20,427 nt of DNA. It comes from a virus. The notes beneath the pieces are model-generated. The model was not told the DNA's origin. It worked only from the letters and a program-made list of their open reading frames with translations, and searched no databases. Of the stretch, positions 1-6,679 are shown in pieces (positions within the stretch are counted from its first letter, which is position 1; each line of letters starts with the position of its first letter). The position numbers and the translations under genes are program-made. The DNA is taken from IMG/VR virus record IMGVR_UViG_3300010391_000277, positions 1-20,427 of that record. One strand, 5' to 3'.

Positions 1-669
1 GATGGTGTTAAGTTCTGGAGATTCAAACACAACTACAAAAATCAGGGTACTCTTGATAAACTTCTTCCTATTTTGGAACAGTTTACAACCACACAACAGG
101 CAGATTTCTCTGACCCGAAAAATGGTACTGATTTAACTATCCTTATGACAGATAGTGAATTTAATGGTCATATTTATAAGACTATTTCTGCAATTATGTT
201 TAATAATAAATCTGCACTTCATGTAGACTCAATTCTTTCAAGAGGTTGGCTTGATGATAATATCACTTGGAGAGATGTGTTTAAGCCAAAACAAGCACCG
301 GGAATGCCACCATATGAATTTCTTGAAGCGATAGCTGAAGGTACAAATCCATATTGGGAAGATACTGACCAAACTAATAAGCATTGGGTATTTCCGGGTC
401 GTCCAGCTTTGGAAGAAGCAGCAAATACACGTAATCGTAATCTTGATAAAGATTCTGAAGAAGATTTTGAACAAGCATCGGATTTGGATGAAGAATATCC
501 ACGTGTTACAATCAGTAACATCACCGAATCAAAAGTTGGTACATATATTGACAATGCTGTAGATTTGGGTGCAGCAGCACTTGTTGAAACAAGCGAAGAA
601 AATTTATCTGAAACTGCTGGTGAAAGTTCAACAAGTGAAAGTGGTGATTATAAGGACTTACCATTTTAA
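1..669 (+). CDS. Single-stranded DNA-binding protein, gp32-like (5' end outside window)
   Basis: The reading frame is open from base 1, so this is the C-terminal 222 residues of a longer protein. A TTG at 73 is in frame but is probably internal. The last ~90 residues are strongly acidic and low in complexity (DSEEDFEQASDLDEEYP, then a Ser/Glu-rich stretch) and end in DYKDLPF. An acidic tail with a short hydrophobic tip is the hallmark of phage and bacterial SSBs, where it recruits replication and recombination partners. The following genes are a UvsX-like recombinase, a 5' nuclease and a replicative helicase, which fits a T4-type gp32 role: coating single-stranded DNA at the fork and during recombination. 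The OB fold itself is mostly outside the window, so the call rests on the tail and the context. A strong hairpin follows the stop codon. Confidence 0.72.
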   Translation, partial: DGVKFWRFKHNYKNQGTLDKLLPILEQFTTTQQADFSDPKNGTDLTILMTDSEFNGHIYKTISAIMFNNKSALHVDSILSRGWLDDNITWRDVFKPKQAPGMPPYEFLEAIAEGTNPYWEDTDQTNKHWVFPGRPALEEAANTRNRNLDKDSEEDFEQASDLDEEYPRVTISNITESKVGTYIDNAVDLGAAALVETSEENLSETAGESSTSESGDYKDLPF

Positions 670-679
670 AAATTACATA

Positions 680-711
680 ATATAAGGGGGAATTTTCATT
701 CCCCCTTATAT
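680..711 (+). terminator. Hairpin terminator after the SSB gene
   Basis: An uninterrupted 14-bp inverted repeat: TATAAGGGGGAAT (681-693) pairs with ATTCCCCCTTATA (698-710) around a TTTC loop, with one more A-T pair outside. It starts 10 bases after the SSB stop codon. The run after it is TATATTT rather than a pure U tract, so release may be partial. It separates the SSB gene from the recombinase gene. Confidence 0.8.
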
Positions 712-733
712 ATATTTAAACAATTTAATATTT

Positions 734-1879
734 ATGGCTAAAATAGCACATGAAGTTCCAGCAACTCCAGCAAGAAAACCAACAGCGAAAAAAAATTTTT
801 CATTAGACGATTTCAAGAAAAAAATAGGAGCAGATAAAGTTCCATCAAAACCACTCGTATGGATTCCAATTGATGATGCTTTGAAGGAAGCAACAGGAAT
901 GCCCGGAGTACCAAAGGGATATGTAACACTTTTTCGTGGATATACCAACACCGGTAAATCAACAGCATTGATGCGTGCAATAGTTAATGCACAAAAAATG
1001 GGAGTTATGCCGATTATTATTGATACTGAAAATAATATTGATGAAGGCAATGAAAGATTAACTAATATGGGTTTTGATTGGAATAAAGAATATATTCTGG
1101 TTAAAAATAAATTTCTTCTCGATAGTTTTGGAAAACAACAAGATAAAGACAGAAAAGAAGCAAGTATTGAAGATTTGGCTAAGTGTATTTATTATTTCCT
1201 TGACCAACAAGAAGCTGGAAATCTCGAAGTTGATTTATTTTTTGCAATTGATTCAATAGGAACATTAAACTGTATTAAGACAATTAATGCACTCGAAAAG
1301 AATGACAGTGATAATAATATGTGGAATGCAGGTGCATACGAAAAGGCGTTCATGTCATTACTAAATAATACTATTCCAAATAGTAGGAGAGTAGATAGTC
1401 CGTACACCAATACCATTGCTGCAGTTCAGAAAATCTGGTATGATAGTATGAACAAGGTAGTTAAACATAAAGGTGGCGAAACTTGGTTTTTTGGTTCAAG
1501 ACTTATTTATCATTTCGGTGGTATAATTACACACGGAACTGCAAGGGAAACCGCAACAAGTAAAGGTCGTGACGTTAATTTTGGTTTCAGTAATAAGGTT
1601 AATATCGCCAAGAATCACGTTGATGGCGAAAAGGGTGGTATATCCTTAGAAGGCAAAATTGCTTCAACACCGCATGGATTCGTGTTCGGAGATAAAGCAA
1701 GTATTGATGAATATAAGAAACAGCATATTTTGCACTTCCGTAATATATTCGAAGACGATAGTCTTACTGCTGATGACATAATCATTCAATCCAAACCAAT
1801 GGATGCCGATGGAAATGTCTTATTTGAAGATACTCTTATTGAAAGAAGTCAAAATATTTCAGAAGAAAGCGAAGAATGA
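734..1879 (+). CDS. uvsX: UvsX/RecA-like recombinase
   Basis: A 381-residue protein, close to the length of T4 UvsX. It has a RecA-type ATPase core. The Walker A motif is GYTNTGKST (residues 69-77, K75). A second strand carries IIIDTENNIDEG (about 94-105), in the place of the catalytic-glutamate strand of RecA/UvsX. Walker B is LFFAID (168-173). Such proteins form ATP-dependent filaments on single-stranded DNA and catalyse strand exchange, driving recombination-dependent replication and repair in T4-like phages. The N-terminus is basic and Ala/Pro-rich and the C-terminus is acidic. The start at 734 follows the terminator by ~20 bases and no Shine-Dalgarno is visible. The stop overlaps the next start in an ATGA, indicating translational coupling. 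RadA/Sms or bacterial RecA are less likely given size and neighbours. Confidence 0.9.
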   Translation: MAKIAHEVPATPARKPTAKKNFSLDDFKKKIGADKVPSKPLVWIPIDDALKEATGMPGVPKGYVTLFRGYTNTGKSTALMRAIVNAQKMGVMPIIIDTENNIDEGNERLTNMGFDWNKEYILVKNKFLLDSFGKQQDKDRKEASIEDLAKCIYYFLDQQEAGNLEVDLFFAIDSIGTLNCIKTINALEKNDSDNNMWNAGAYEKAFMSLLNNTIPNSRRVDSPYTNTIAAVQKIWYDSMNKVVKHKGGETWFFGSRLIYHFGGIITHGTARETATSKGRDVNFGFSNKVNIAKNHVDGEKGGISLEGKIASTPHGFVFGDKASIDEYKKQHILHFRNIFEDDSLTADDIIIQSKPMDADGNVLFEDTLIERSQNISEESEE

Positions 1880-2928
1880 AAATACGTACATTATTGGTTG
1901 ACAGTTCATATTTATTAAAGCGTTCCTTTCATGGTGCTAAAGATGTTTATACTAATTCTTTCGGTCATTGTGGTGGATTATATCAATTTATGACTACTGT
2001 TCGTAAATTGATTAAAGAACATATGATTAATAAAGTAGTTCTTGTTTTTGACGGTGAGGGCGGTGGAATTTTACGTCATCGTATCGACAAGGATTATAAA
2101 GCCAATCGTAAAACCAAAGAATGGTACAAAAAAATTGAAATGACTGCTGTGGAAATTCGCAGAGAAAAGGAAAAAGAAATGTCATTATTGAAACAAAGAA
2201 AAAGAATTCAAGCATATGCTGAAGAATTATTCTTGAGACAAATTGAAATTGATGATGTTGAAGCCGATGATTTAATCGCTGCATATTGTCTTCAATATAA
2301 TAATAAAGAAGAAATTATCTTATATTCGAATGACAGGGACTTTGCACAATTATTAGACTTGAATATAACAATATTATTTGCAAATATCGACCAACCAGTA
2401 AACAAATCAAATTATTTAATGCATTTCAATCATCACTATTCTAATGCATTGATATTGAAAATAATTTGTGGTGATACTGCTGATAATGTTCATGGAATTA
2501 AAGGTATTGGAGAAGATACGCTATTAAAATATTTTCCTGAATTGAAATTCAAACATCTTACTGTTAGAGAAATTTGTCAAAAAGCTGATGAACTCAATAA
2601 GGAAAGAATTGCAAATAAGCAGAAACCATTAAGGGTTTTTGAACATTTATTGAATGGTGTTGAAAGATTGAAAACCAATTTTCAATTGGTTAATCTAAGA
2701 CAACCAATGCTTACAGAAGCAGCAGTCGAAGAACTCAAGCAATTGGAAGTTCCGTTGTCACCGGATGGTAGAGGAAGTAAAAATTTATATAAAATGATGC
2801 TTGAAGATGAGTTCTTGACTGTGTATTCAAGTACATTTCCCAATTATGTTGAGCCTTTTTATACCGTTATTATGAATGAAAAACAATTACTTATAGAGTA
2901 TCAAAAAAATAATAAAGTAAATTTATAA
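1876..2928 (+). CDS. rnh: RNase H / 5'-3' exonuclease (FEN family)
   Basis: A 350-residue member of the PIN-like 5' nuclease family, like T4 RNase H, which removes RNA primers and flaps from lagging-strand fragments. Metal-binding acidic residues are in family order: D9 in LLVDSSYLLKRSFHG, D59 in VVLVFDG, E129/D131/D132 in DDVEADDLIAAYC, D153/D155 in YSNDRDF, and D200/D203 in ICGDTADNVHGIKGIG. The last segment continues into a helix-3-turn-helix (about 204-220) that binds duplex DNA. The basic arch region (about 76-115) is rich in Lys/Arg/Glu. The gene starts inside the recombinase stop codon (ATGA overlap), so the two are translationally coupled. The C-terminal ~100 residues are not recognised individually. 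Confidence 0.9.
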   Translation: MKIRTLLVDSSYLLKRSFHGAKDVYTNSFGHCGGLYQFMTTVRKLIKEHMINKVVLVFDGEGGGILRHRIDKDYKANRKTKEWYKKIEMTAVEIRREKEKEMSLLKQRKRIQAYAEELFLRQIEIDDVEADDLIAAYCLQYNNKEEIILYSNDRDFAQLLDLNITILFANIDQPVNKSNYLMHFNHHYSNALILKIICGDTADNVHGIKGIGEDTLLKYFPELKFKHLTVREICQKADELNKERIANKQKPLRVFEHLLNGVERLKTNFQLVNLRQPMLTEAAVEELKQLEVPLSPDGRGSKNLYKMMLEDEFLTVYSSTFPNYVEPFYTVIMNEKQLLIEYQKNNKVNL

Positions 2929-2957
2929 AAACTCTTTTAAATTCAAGACTTTCTAAT

Positions 2958-2965
2958 TATATTTG
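2958..2965 (+). promoter_or_regulatory. Possible Bacteroidetes -7 box
   Basis: TATATTTG matches the TAnnTTTG -7 element of Bacteroidetes primary-sigma promoters and lies 33 bases before the ATG at 2999. No TTG/TTTG -33 element is seen at the expected spacing, so this is weak. Confidence 0.3.
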
Positions 2966-2998
2966 TCATATAGTATTAACAATCAAAAATAAATTAAA

Positions 2999-3640
2999 AT
3001 GAGCGAAAAGGAATATAGTAACGTGTTTAGGTTTTCTTTATATCAGGGAAACGTTTTGTTGTGCGAAAAAGTTTTCGATGCAGACCAATTTAATCCTTTC
3101 ACTAGATATTCAATTGATATCAGAGAAATCCTACCCAAAGCAATTACTAAAATACAAAAAACCCTCTCCAAAAGAAATTATGATGTATTCTATGAAGTAG
3201 GTAGAGAAGATGTTACAGTAGATGATTCACCAGATATTTATTATGATTTATTTCAGTATCATCAGAAAATGATTAATGCATATAAACAGGAATGGAGAAG
3301 TGATATGCGTTATAATCCACAACCAATAATCCAACAAATTGAAGAAAAAATTATTAAAGGTGTTGAATGTAAAATTGGTTTTTACATAAATGATAAACCA
3401 ATTGTCGAAAGACTGTTCTATGTTGATGGCTTTAATCCTGTTGCAAGATGGTCAGTTGATTTAACGAATTGTGTTCTTGATGTTACTGATACAATTTTCA
3501 ATCAAATAAAAAGGAATGACATTAAAAATATGTGGGACGATTATGATTTGATTAACATCAGAGGATTATCAATTAATCAAATCAGGGAACTTTCTCCAAT
3601 GAAAAGGGAAGAAATGCTGAAGAAAGTCAGGAGAAACTGA
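2999..3640 (+). CDS. Hypothetical protein with internal duplication
   Basis: A 213-residue protein that I do not recognise. It contains two copies of a ~48-residue unit, at about 10-57 and 124-172. Both have an aromatic strand, then a segment ending in [DG]xFNP-[FV]-[TA]-R-[YW]-S-[IV]-D-[IL], then a helix (copy 1 DADQFNPFTRYSIDIREIL; copy 2 VDGFNPVARWSVDLTNCVL). A linker rich in Tyr/Gln/Asp joins them, and the C-terminus is basic (KKVRRN). No transmembrane segment or signal peptide is visible. It sits between the 5' nuclease and the replicative helicase, so a replication accessory role is possible, but that comes from position only. It ends just before a strong terminator. Confidence 0.85.
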   Translation: MSEKEYSNVFRFSLYQGNVLLCEKVFDADQFNPFTRYSIDIREILPKAITKIQKTLSKRNYDVFYEVGREDVTVDDSPDIYYDLFQYHQKMINAYKQEWRSDMRYNPQPIIQQIEEKIIKGVECKIGFYINDKPIVERLFYVDGFNPVARWSVDLTNCVLDVTDTIFNQIKRNDIKNMWDDYDLINIRGLSINQIRELSPMKREEMLKKVRRN

Positions 3641-3661
3641 GACAAAACATAAATAATTGTG

Positions 3662-3708
3662 AAGTTATTATGGGTTTTTCAAACAAAATTCCCATAATAA
3701 CTTTTTTT
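3662..3708 (+). terminator. Rho-independent terminator
   Basis: AAGTTATTATGGG (3662-3674) pairs perfectly with CCCATAATAACTT (3691-3703) across a 16-base loop and is followed directly by a T7 run. It ends the block running from the recombinase to the hypothetical gene and sits 17 bases before the helicase start. Confidence 0.9.
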
Positions 3709-3724
3709 ACATGCATATTTTAAA

Positions 3725-5728
3725 ATGAGTGAAATAACTGAAAATACTTTATCAGCATATCTCGGTCCTGAATTTCAACAACGCCTTATGTGGCAATTAC
3801 TTGTAGAACCTGAATTTGCTGAAAAAACGATACCTAATTTAGCTGTTGAATATTTTGATGACCCGAATCTCAAAAGACTTTTCATTATAATTCTTGAATA
3901 TTTCAAAGAATATGAAAAAGTTCCAAATCTTCAAAATCAAAGTATACAACAAGCAATCAATAAATACAAGACACCCAATAATATAATTGAAGAAGAATCA
4001 CTCTTTGCAGTAATCAAACGCATTGAAATGTGGAATGAAAGAGTGATTAATAAACAAATGTTACATGATGGTGATGTTGTACAAAAAACAACCAGTGGTT
4101 TTATTAAACAACAAGAATATCGAAAACTTGGTGAACACATTTTAGAAAAGACAAAAAATGGTGAAATTCGAAATAAACATACTTTAGGTGCAATCGAAGA
4201 AAAAATTCAAAAAATCAGTCATATTGGTGATGAAGAAGATTATGGTACTGAAGTTATTGAGAATATTGATAAGGTATTGAGAAAAGAATTCCGTGAAACC
4301 ATAGCAACTGGTGTTGATGTTATTGATGGATTAACTGGCGGTGGTTTAGGTAAAGGTGAAATTGGAGTTATTTTGAGTCCTTCGGGTGCTGGCAAAACTA
4401 CTTTGCTTACAAAGATTGCCAATACTGCATACGAGATAGAAAAGAATGTATTGCAAGTCATATTTGAGGATACTACCGAACAAATACAGAGAAAGCATTA
4501 TACAATATGGTCAAAAACATCGTTGAGCAAAATTGATGATGAAGATGAAAACATTAGAGTTAAAAAAATTGTTCATGAAAAAGCAGAAGAATTAAAAAAA
4601 TCAAGAGGTAAACTTATAATCAAGAAATTTAGTCAGGAAAATACGACAATGATGGATGTCCGTAACTGGATGATTCGTCATCAGAAAAAATGGGGTTATA
4701 AATTTGATATTCTTGTTCTCGATTATCTTGATTGTCTCGAATCACATAAGAAAACCGCAGATAGAAATGAAGCAGAACTGGTAATTGTCAAATCATTTGA
4801 AGCATTGGCAACTGATTTCGATATTCCCGGATGGACAGCTATTCAGTCCAATAGAAGTGGTTTTGATGCAGAATTTGTAGAAGCACATCAAACTGGTGGG
4901 AGTATAAAAAGAGTTCAGAAAGCGCATTTTTTTATGAGTGTAGCAAAAACTAAAGACCAAAAAGAAGCACAATTAGCTAATATTAGAATTATTAAAGCAA
5001 GATTTGCACAAGATGGTCAGACATTTCAAGATTGTATATTTAATAATGATACAATGGAAATCAGAATTGAAGATGATAGATATAAGTATAATAGAATAAA
5101 TAAGAATACAAAACATTATGATAGTGAAGATGTTGATAAAATTGATGATAATGCAAATAAAATTCATATTGCTATTAGTCAACATACTGAAGCAGAATTA
5201 ACTGAAAAAGTTAATGATGATAATATAAATGAAATTACAGTAAAAGATGTAACTGAAATGACATCAACTGAAATTAATGACCTATTGAAGAAAAATGCCG
5301 AACAACTGGTAGATAATAATCCAGAAATAACTAAGCAACATATTGATAATATCACAACTGAAATTAATAATAATATTGCCAATACTGTAAAAGAAAAAGA
5401 ATCGTTTGAATGGGATGGTGAATCTGGAAATACAACCACCGAAATAATTAATGAACAACCTGAAGTTAAATTTGATAATGTCGAACCATTAATTGAAATT
5501 GAACCGGAAGAAGTTAAAACTTCAATTATCGTTAAAAATATTGTAATGGAATACAATGTTGTCAATAAAAATGGTAGAATGTATCCATCACCAAACCCAG
5601 AAATAAAACCAATCACTGAGATTGAAAGGAGATTTATTGACCCAGATGCGCCACATGGTGAAAATAAATTAATACAAGAAACTCTGGCTAAATTACGTAA
5701 GAATCAGAATGTTATAAAAAAAGAATAA
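3725..5728 (+). CDS. DnaB/gp41-like replicative helicase with long C-terminal extension
   Basis: A 667-residue protein. Residues 1-170 form a helical N-terminal region. The RecA-like motor has Walker A SPSGAGKTT (218-226), an acidic strand QVIFEDTTEQ (about 244-253), Walker B ILVLDYLD (329-336, D333) and a QSNRSG motif (374-379) like the DnaB motif-H4 region. This fits the hexameric 5'-3' replicative helicase family (DnaB/T4 gp41), which unwinds the fork ahead of the polymerase and recruits primase. Family members are usually 430-480 residues. Here about 210 more follow the core: an Asn/Asp/Glu/Thr-rich low-complexity stretch (about 455-610) and a final ordered-looking segment with NKNGRMYP and a basic end. 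Whether primase activity is encoded elsewhere cannot be told from the window. The gene has its own transcription gap behind a terminator. Confidence 0.88.
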   Translation: MSEITENTLSAYLGPEFQQRLMWQLLVEPEFAEKTIPNLAVEYFDDPNLKRLFIIILEYFKEYEKVPNLQNQSIQQAINKYKTPNNIIEEESLFAVIKRIEMWNERVINKQMLHDGDVVQKTTSGFIKQQEYRKLGEHILEKTKNGEIRNKHTLGAIEEKIQKISHIGDEEDYGTEVIENIDKVLRKEFRETIATGVDVIDGLTGGGLGKGEIGVILSPSGAGKTTLLTKIANTAYEIEKNVLQVIFEDTTEQIQRKHYTIWSKTSLSKIDDEDENIRVKKIVHEKAEELKKSRGKLIIKKFSQENTTMMDVRNWMIRHQKKWGYKFDILVLDYLDCLESHKKTADRNEAELVIVKSFEALATDFDIPGWTAIQSNRSGFDAEFVEAHQTGGSIKRVQKAHFFMSVAKTKDQKEAQLANIRIIKARFAQDGQTFQDCIFNNDTMEIRIEDDRYKYNRINKNTKHYDSEDVDKIDDNANKIHIAISQHTEAELTEKVNDDNINEITVKDVTEMTSTEINDLLKKNAEQLVDNNPEITKQHIDNITTEINNNIANTVKEKESFEWDGESGNTTTEIINEQPEVKFDNVEPLIEIEPEEVKTSIIVKNIVMEYNVVNKNGRMYPSPNPEIKPITEIERRFIDPDAPHGENKLIQETLAKLRKNQNVIKKE

Positions 5729-5767
5729 AAATAATTATAAAATTTTGTAACTTTTTGAAAATTTATT

Positions 5768-5778
5768 CGTATTTATAT
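5768..5778. promoter_or_regulatory. Recurring intergenic motif GTATTTATA, copy 1
   Basis: GTATTTATA follows the helicase stop codon. The same 9-mer recurs in the gaps at 18073, 19118 and 20227, with one variant at 9727. It is probably a phage promoter element or another signal. Its reverse complement contains TATAAATA, the T4 late-promoter box, but that strand has no genes here. Confidence 0.35.
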
Positions 5779-5821
5779 TTTCAGGCGACAAAAAATATTT
5801 TTAATTTTTTTTGAAAAATAC

Positions 5822-5852
5822 TTGCACAATTAAAAAATGTGTTGTATGTTTG
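5822..5852 (+). promoter_or_regulatory. Bacteroidetes-type promoter of the RNA region
   Basis: TTG (5822-5824), a 20-base spacer, then TATGTTTG (5845-5852) match the TTTG-N19/20-TAnnTTTG consensus of Bacteroidetes primary-sigma promoters. The run TTTTTTGAAAAATACTTGCA just upstream resembles host stable-RNA promoters. Transcription should start near 5858-5862 and run through the tRNA-like cluster. This is the best promoter in the window. Confidence 0.65.
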
Positions 5853-5872
5853 TATCGTCTTAGAATAAAAAA

Positions 5873-5884
5873 CGTTCTTTAATG
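5873..5884 (+). promoter_or_regulatory. boxA-like antitermination element in the RNA leader
   Basis: CGTTCTTTAATG matches the rrn boxA core (YGYTCTTTAA) and lies ~15-20 bases after the predicted transcription start. Ribosomal RNA leaders use boxA to bind NusB/NusE and prevent premature termination in untranslated transcripts. Its presence fits a long untranslated RNA operon. A short match in AT-rich DNA could be chance. Confidence 0.4.
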
Positions 5885-5896
5885 TATTGAAAAAAT

Positions 5897-6022
5897 AAAA
5901 AGGAAACGGTTTGTTATTTCAGTAACAATTAGCTCAGTGTAGAGCTTCCGCATTTATAGCAGAAAGTCGTGGGGTCGCACCCACATTGTGTAAACAACAA
6001 TAACAAACAAACTGTCCTTTTT
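5897..6022 (+). ncRNA. tRNA-like RNA clamped by a long outer stem (element A)
   Basis: The core at 5923-5991 has tRNA form: a weak acceptor stem (five inner pairs), TA, a D arm (GCTC 5932-5935 with GAGC 5942-5945), an anticodon-type arm (5947-5963, one C-A mismatch, loop ATTTATA, anticodon position UUA), a five-base variable loop and a T-type arm (GTGGG with CCCAC). The T loop has only six bases and lacks the usual TTCRA, base 37 is U, and the D loop lacks GG. Around it an outer stem forms: AAAAAGGA (5897-5904) with TCCTTTTT (6015-6022) and GTTTGTTATT (5909-5918) with AATAACAAAC (5999-6008), with a small internal loop between. Taken literally UUA would read the ochre stop codon, which several genes here use. 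The degenerate features plus the stem look more like a tRNA mimic such as a Y RNA. Confidence 0.5.
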
Positions 6023-6036
6023 CTATAGTTTTTATA

Positions 6037-6053
6037 GCTTTTTCACAAAAAGC
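6037..6053 (+). other. Small hairpin between element A and tRNA-Met
   Basis: GCTTTTT pairs with AAAAAGC around a CAC triloop. A weaker neighbour hairpin (CTATA with TATAG, 6023-6037) precedes it. These could be processing signals or a weak terminator for element A. Confidence 0.4.
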
Positions 6054-6061
6054 CATTATAT

Positions 6062-6140
<79 letters not shown>

Positions 6141-6235
6141 CAAGTAAATTGAAATTATGAAAGTAATTAGTATGGTTCTGGAAACAGAGTAAGATAGAAT
6201 GAAACAAGTCCACACCATCTCAATTTCGGGCATAA

Positions 6236-6312
6236 AGAAGAACTGATAGTTTTTACAGTAAAATTGACGGTAAATCAAACACTTACAAATCAAAAACTAA
6301 CGAATTTCTTCT
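6236..6312 (+). ncRNA. Long hairpin RNA (element E), Y-RNA-like shape
   Basis: AGAAGAA (6236-6242) pairs with TTCTTCT (6306-6312) and TAGTTTTT (6247-6254) with AAAAACTA (6292-6299), separated by an asymmetric internal loop (CTGA opposite ACGAAT). A 37-base apical loop carries CAGTAA and ACGGTAAATCAAA. The 5' strand and loop align closely with 6392-6430 in element C. The stem, internal loop, stem and large apical loop order is the general shape of Y RNAs, though the canonical Ro60-binding sequence is not seen. The preceding 6143-6235 holds a small hairpin (TTCTG, GAAA loop, CAGAG, 6175-6188) and nothing else I can identify. Confidence 0.4.
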
Positions 6313-6340
6313 GAACTTATTGATGTTCTTTTAAATAAAT

Positions 6341-6477
6341 GGGGAGATAGCAAATTAAAAACAAAAATACTATCTCAATACTCTCTTAAATGAGAGAACT
6401 AATGGTGTTTTCAGTAATACGGTAAAGCAAATTGTGTTGAAAACAATTAATTATGAGTTCGATTCTCATTCTCCCCA
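6341..6477 (+). ncRNA. tRNA-like structure with a ~65-base D-loop insertion (element C)
   Basis: The ends form a perfect acceptor stem, GGGGAGA (6341-6347) with TCTCCCC (6470-6476), discriminator A. A perfect T arm (ATGAG, loop TTCGATT, CTCAT, 6453-6469) adjoins it. T8-A9 and the start of a D arm (TAGCAAA) follow the 5' strand. The D-arm 3' part (ACGGTAAAGC) appears only at 6419-6428. Then comes an arm ATTGT-GTTGAAA-ACAAT (6431-6447) whose middle triplet would be TGA (Ser), although a class II variable arm is missing. About 65 bases (6354-6418) therefore interrupt the D loop, including hairpin CTCTC/GAGAG and motif GGTGTTTTCAGTAA. Competing pairings exist: GAGATAG with CTATCTC (6344-6376), TGTTTTCA with TGAAAACA (6406-6445), and AATGAGA with TCTCATT. 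It may be a disrupted tRNA or a tRNA mimic. Confidence 0.5.
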
Positions 6478-6484
6478 CAAATAT

Positions 6485-6522
6485 ACGCAGTAAAGCCTCT
6501 TACGAAAGTAATGTAACTGCGT
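6485..6522 (+). ncRNA. Structured RNA hairpin with GNRA tetraloop
   Basis: ACGCAGT (6485-6491) pairs with ACTGCGT (6516-6522). Inside, TTAC-GAAA-GTAA (6500-6511) forms a second hairpin capped by a GAAA tetraloop. The 5' strand contains another CAGTAA. It lies between elements C and D and may be the 5' domain of D. Confidence 0.45.
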
Positions 6523-6545
6523 GACTGTATGAAGGGAAAACGAAA

Positions 6546-6650
6546 GGTGTTTACAGTAAATTCGTTGGTTCGAATCCAACATCCCGCCATTGGCGAGATT
6601 GGCTGAGTGGTTTAAAGCGCAAATATGCTAAATTTGAAAACAATTACACC
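6546..6650 (+). ncRNA. Circularly permuted tRNA-Ser(GCT)-like RNA (element D)
   Basis: A 5' half of tRNA-Ser lies at 6593-6636: acceptor GCGAGAT, TG, a class II D arm (GCTGAGTGGTTTAAAGC) and a perfect anticodon arm CAAAT-ATGCTAA-ATTTG with anticodon GCT. No matching 3' half follows. Just upstream is a lone 3' half: T arm GTTGG-TTCGAAT-CCAAC (6564-6580) and ATCCCGCC (6581-6588). The two acceptor strands pair with each other, ATCCCGCC with GGCGAGAT (6592-6599), seven of eight pairs with one A-C mismatch, closed by the triloop ATT. So the halves are in 3'-then-5' order. The outer ends also pair: GGTGT (6546-6550) with ACACC (6646-6650), or TGTTTACA with TGAAAACA (6635-6642). This could be a permuted tRNA gene or a Y-RNA-like tRNA mimic. 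Confidence 0.5.
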
Positions 6651-6679
6651 AAATACTTTTAAAATATTCCCTGAGTTTC

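Noticed and set aside
1074-1259. Short + strand frame inside the recombinase gene
   Set aside because: It overlaps a well-supported gene entirely in another frame and its composition is Ile/Lys-rich background.
5923-5991. Ochre-suppressor tRNA with genome recoding
   Set aside because: TAA, TAG and TGA all end genes here, and no frame is interrupted by a stop that would need suppression. The tRNA core is degenerate, so a tRNA mimic is more likely.
6171-6240. tmRNA or RNase P RNA fragment
   Set aside because: Short runs such as GGTTCTGGAAAC and AAGTCCACACC look similar by eye, but the conserved cores of these RNAs are missing.
6520-6550. Hammerhead-like core (CTGTATGA and CGAAA)
   Set aside because: The first core box has an extra base relative to CTGATGA, and no three-stem fold with a cleavage site could be drawn.
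6141-6560. Group I intron in the tRNA genes, given GAAA tetraloops and inserts ending in G
   Set aside because: The inserts are far too short for a group I core, and I could not find convincing P, Q, R, S elements or a P7 helix.
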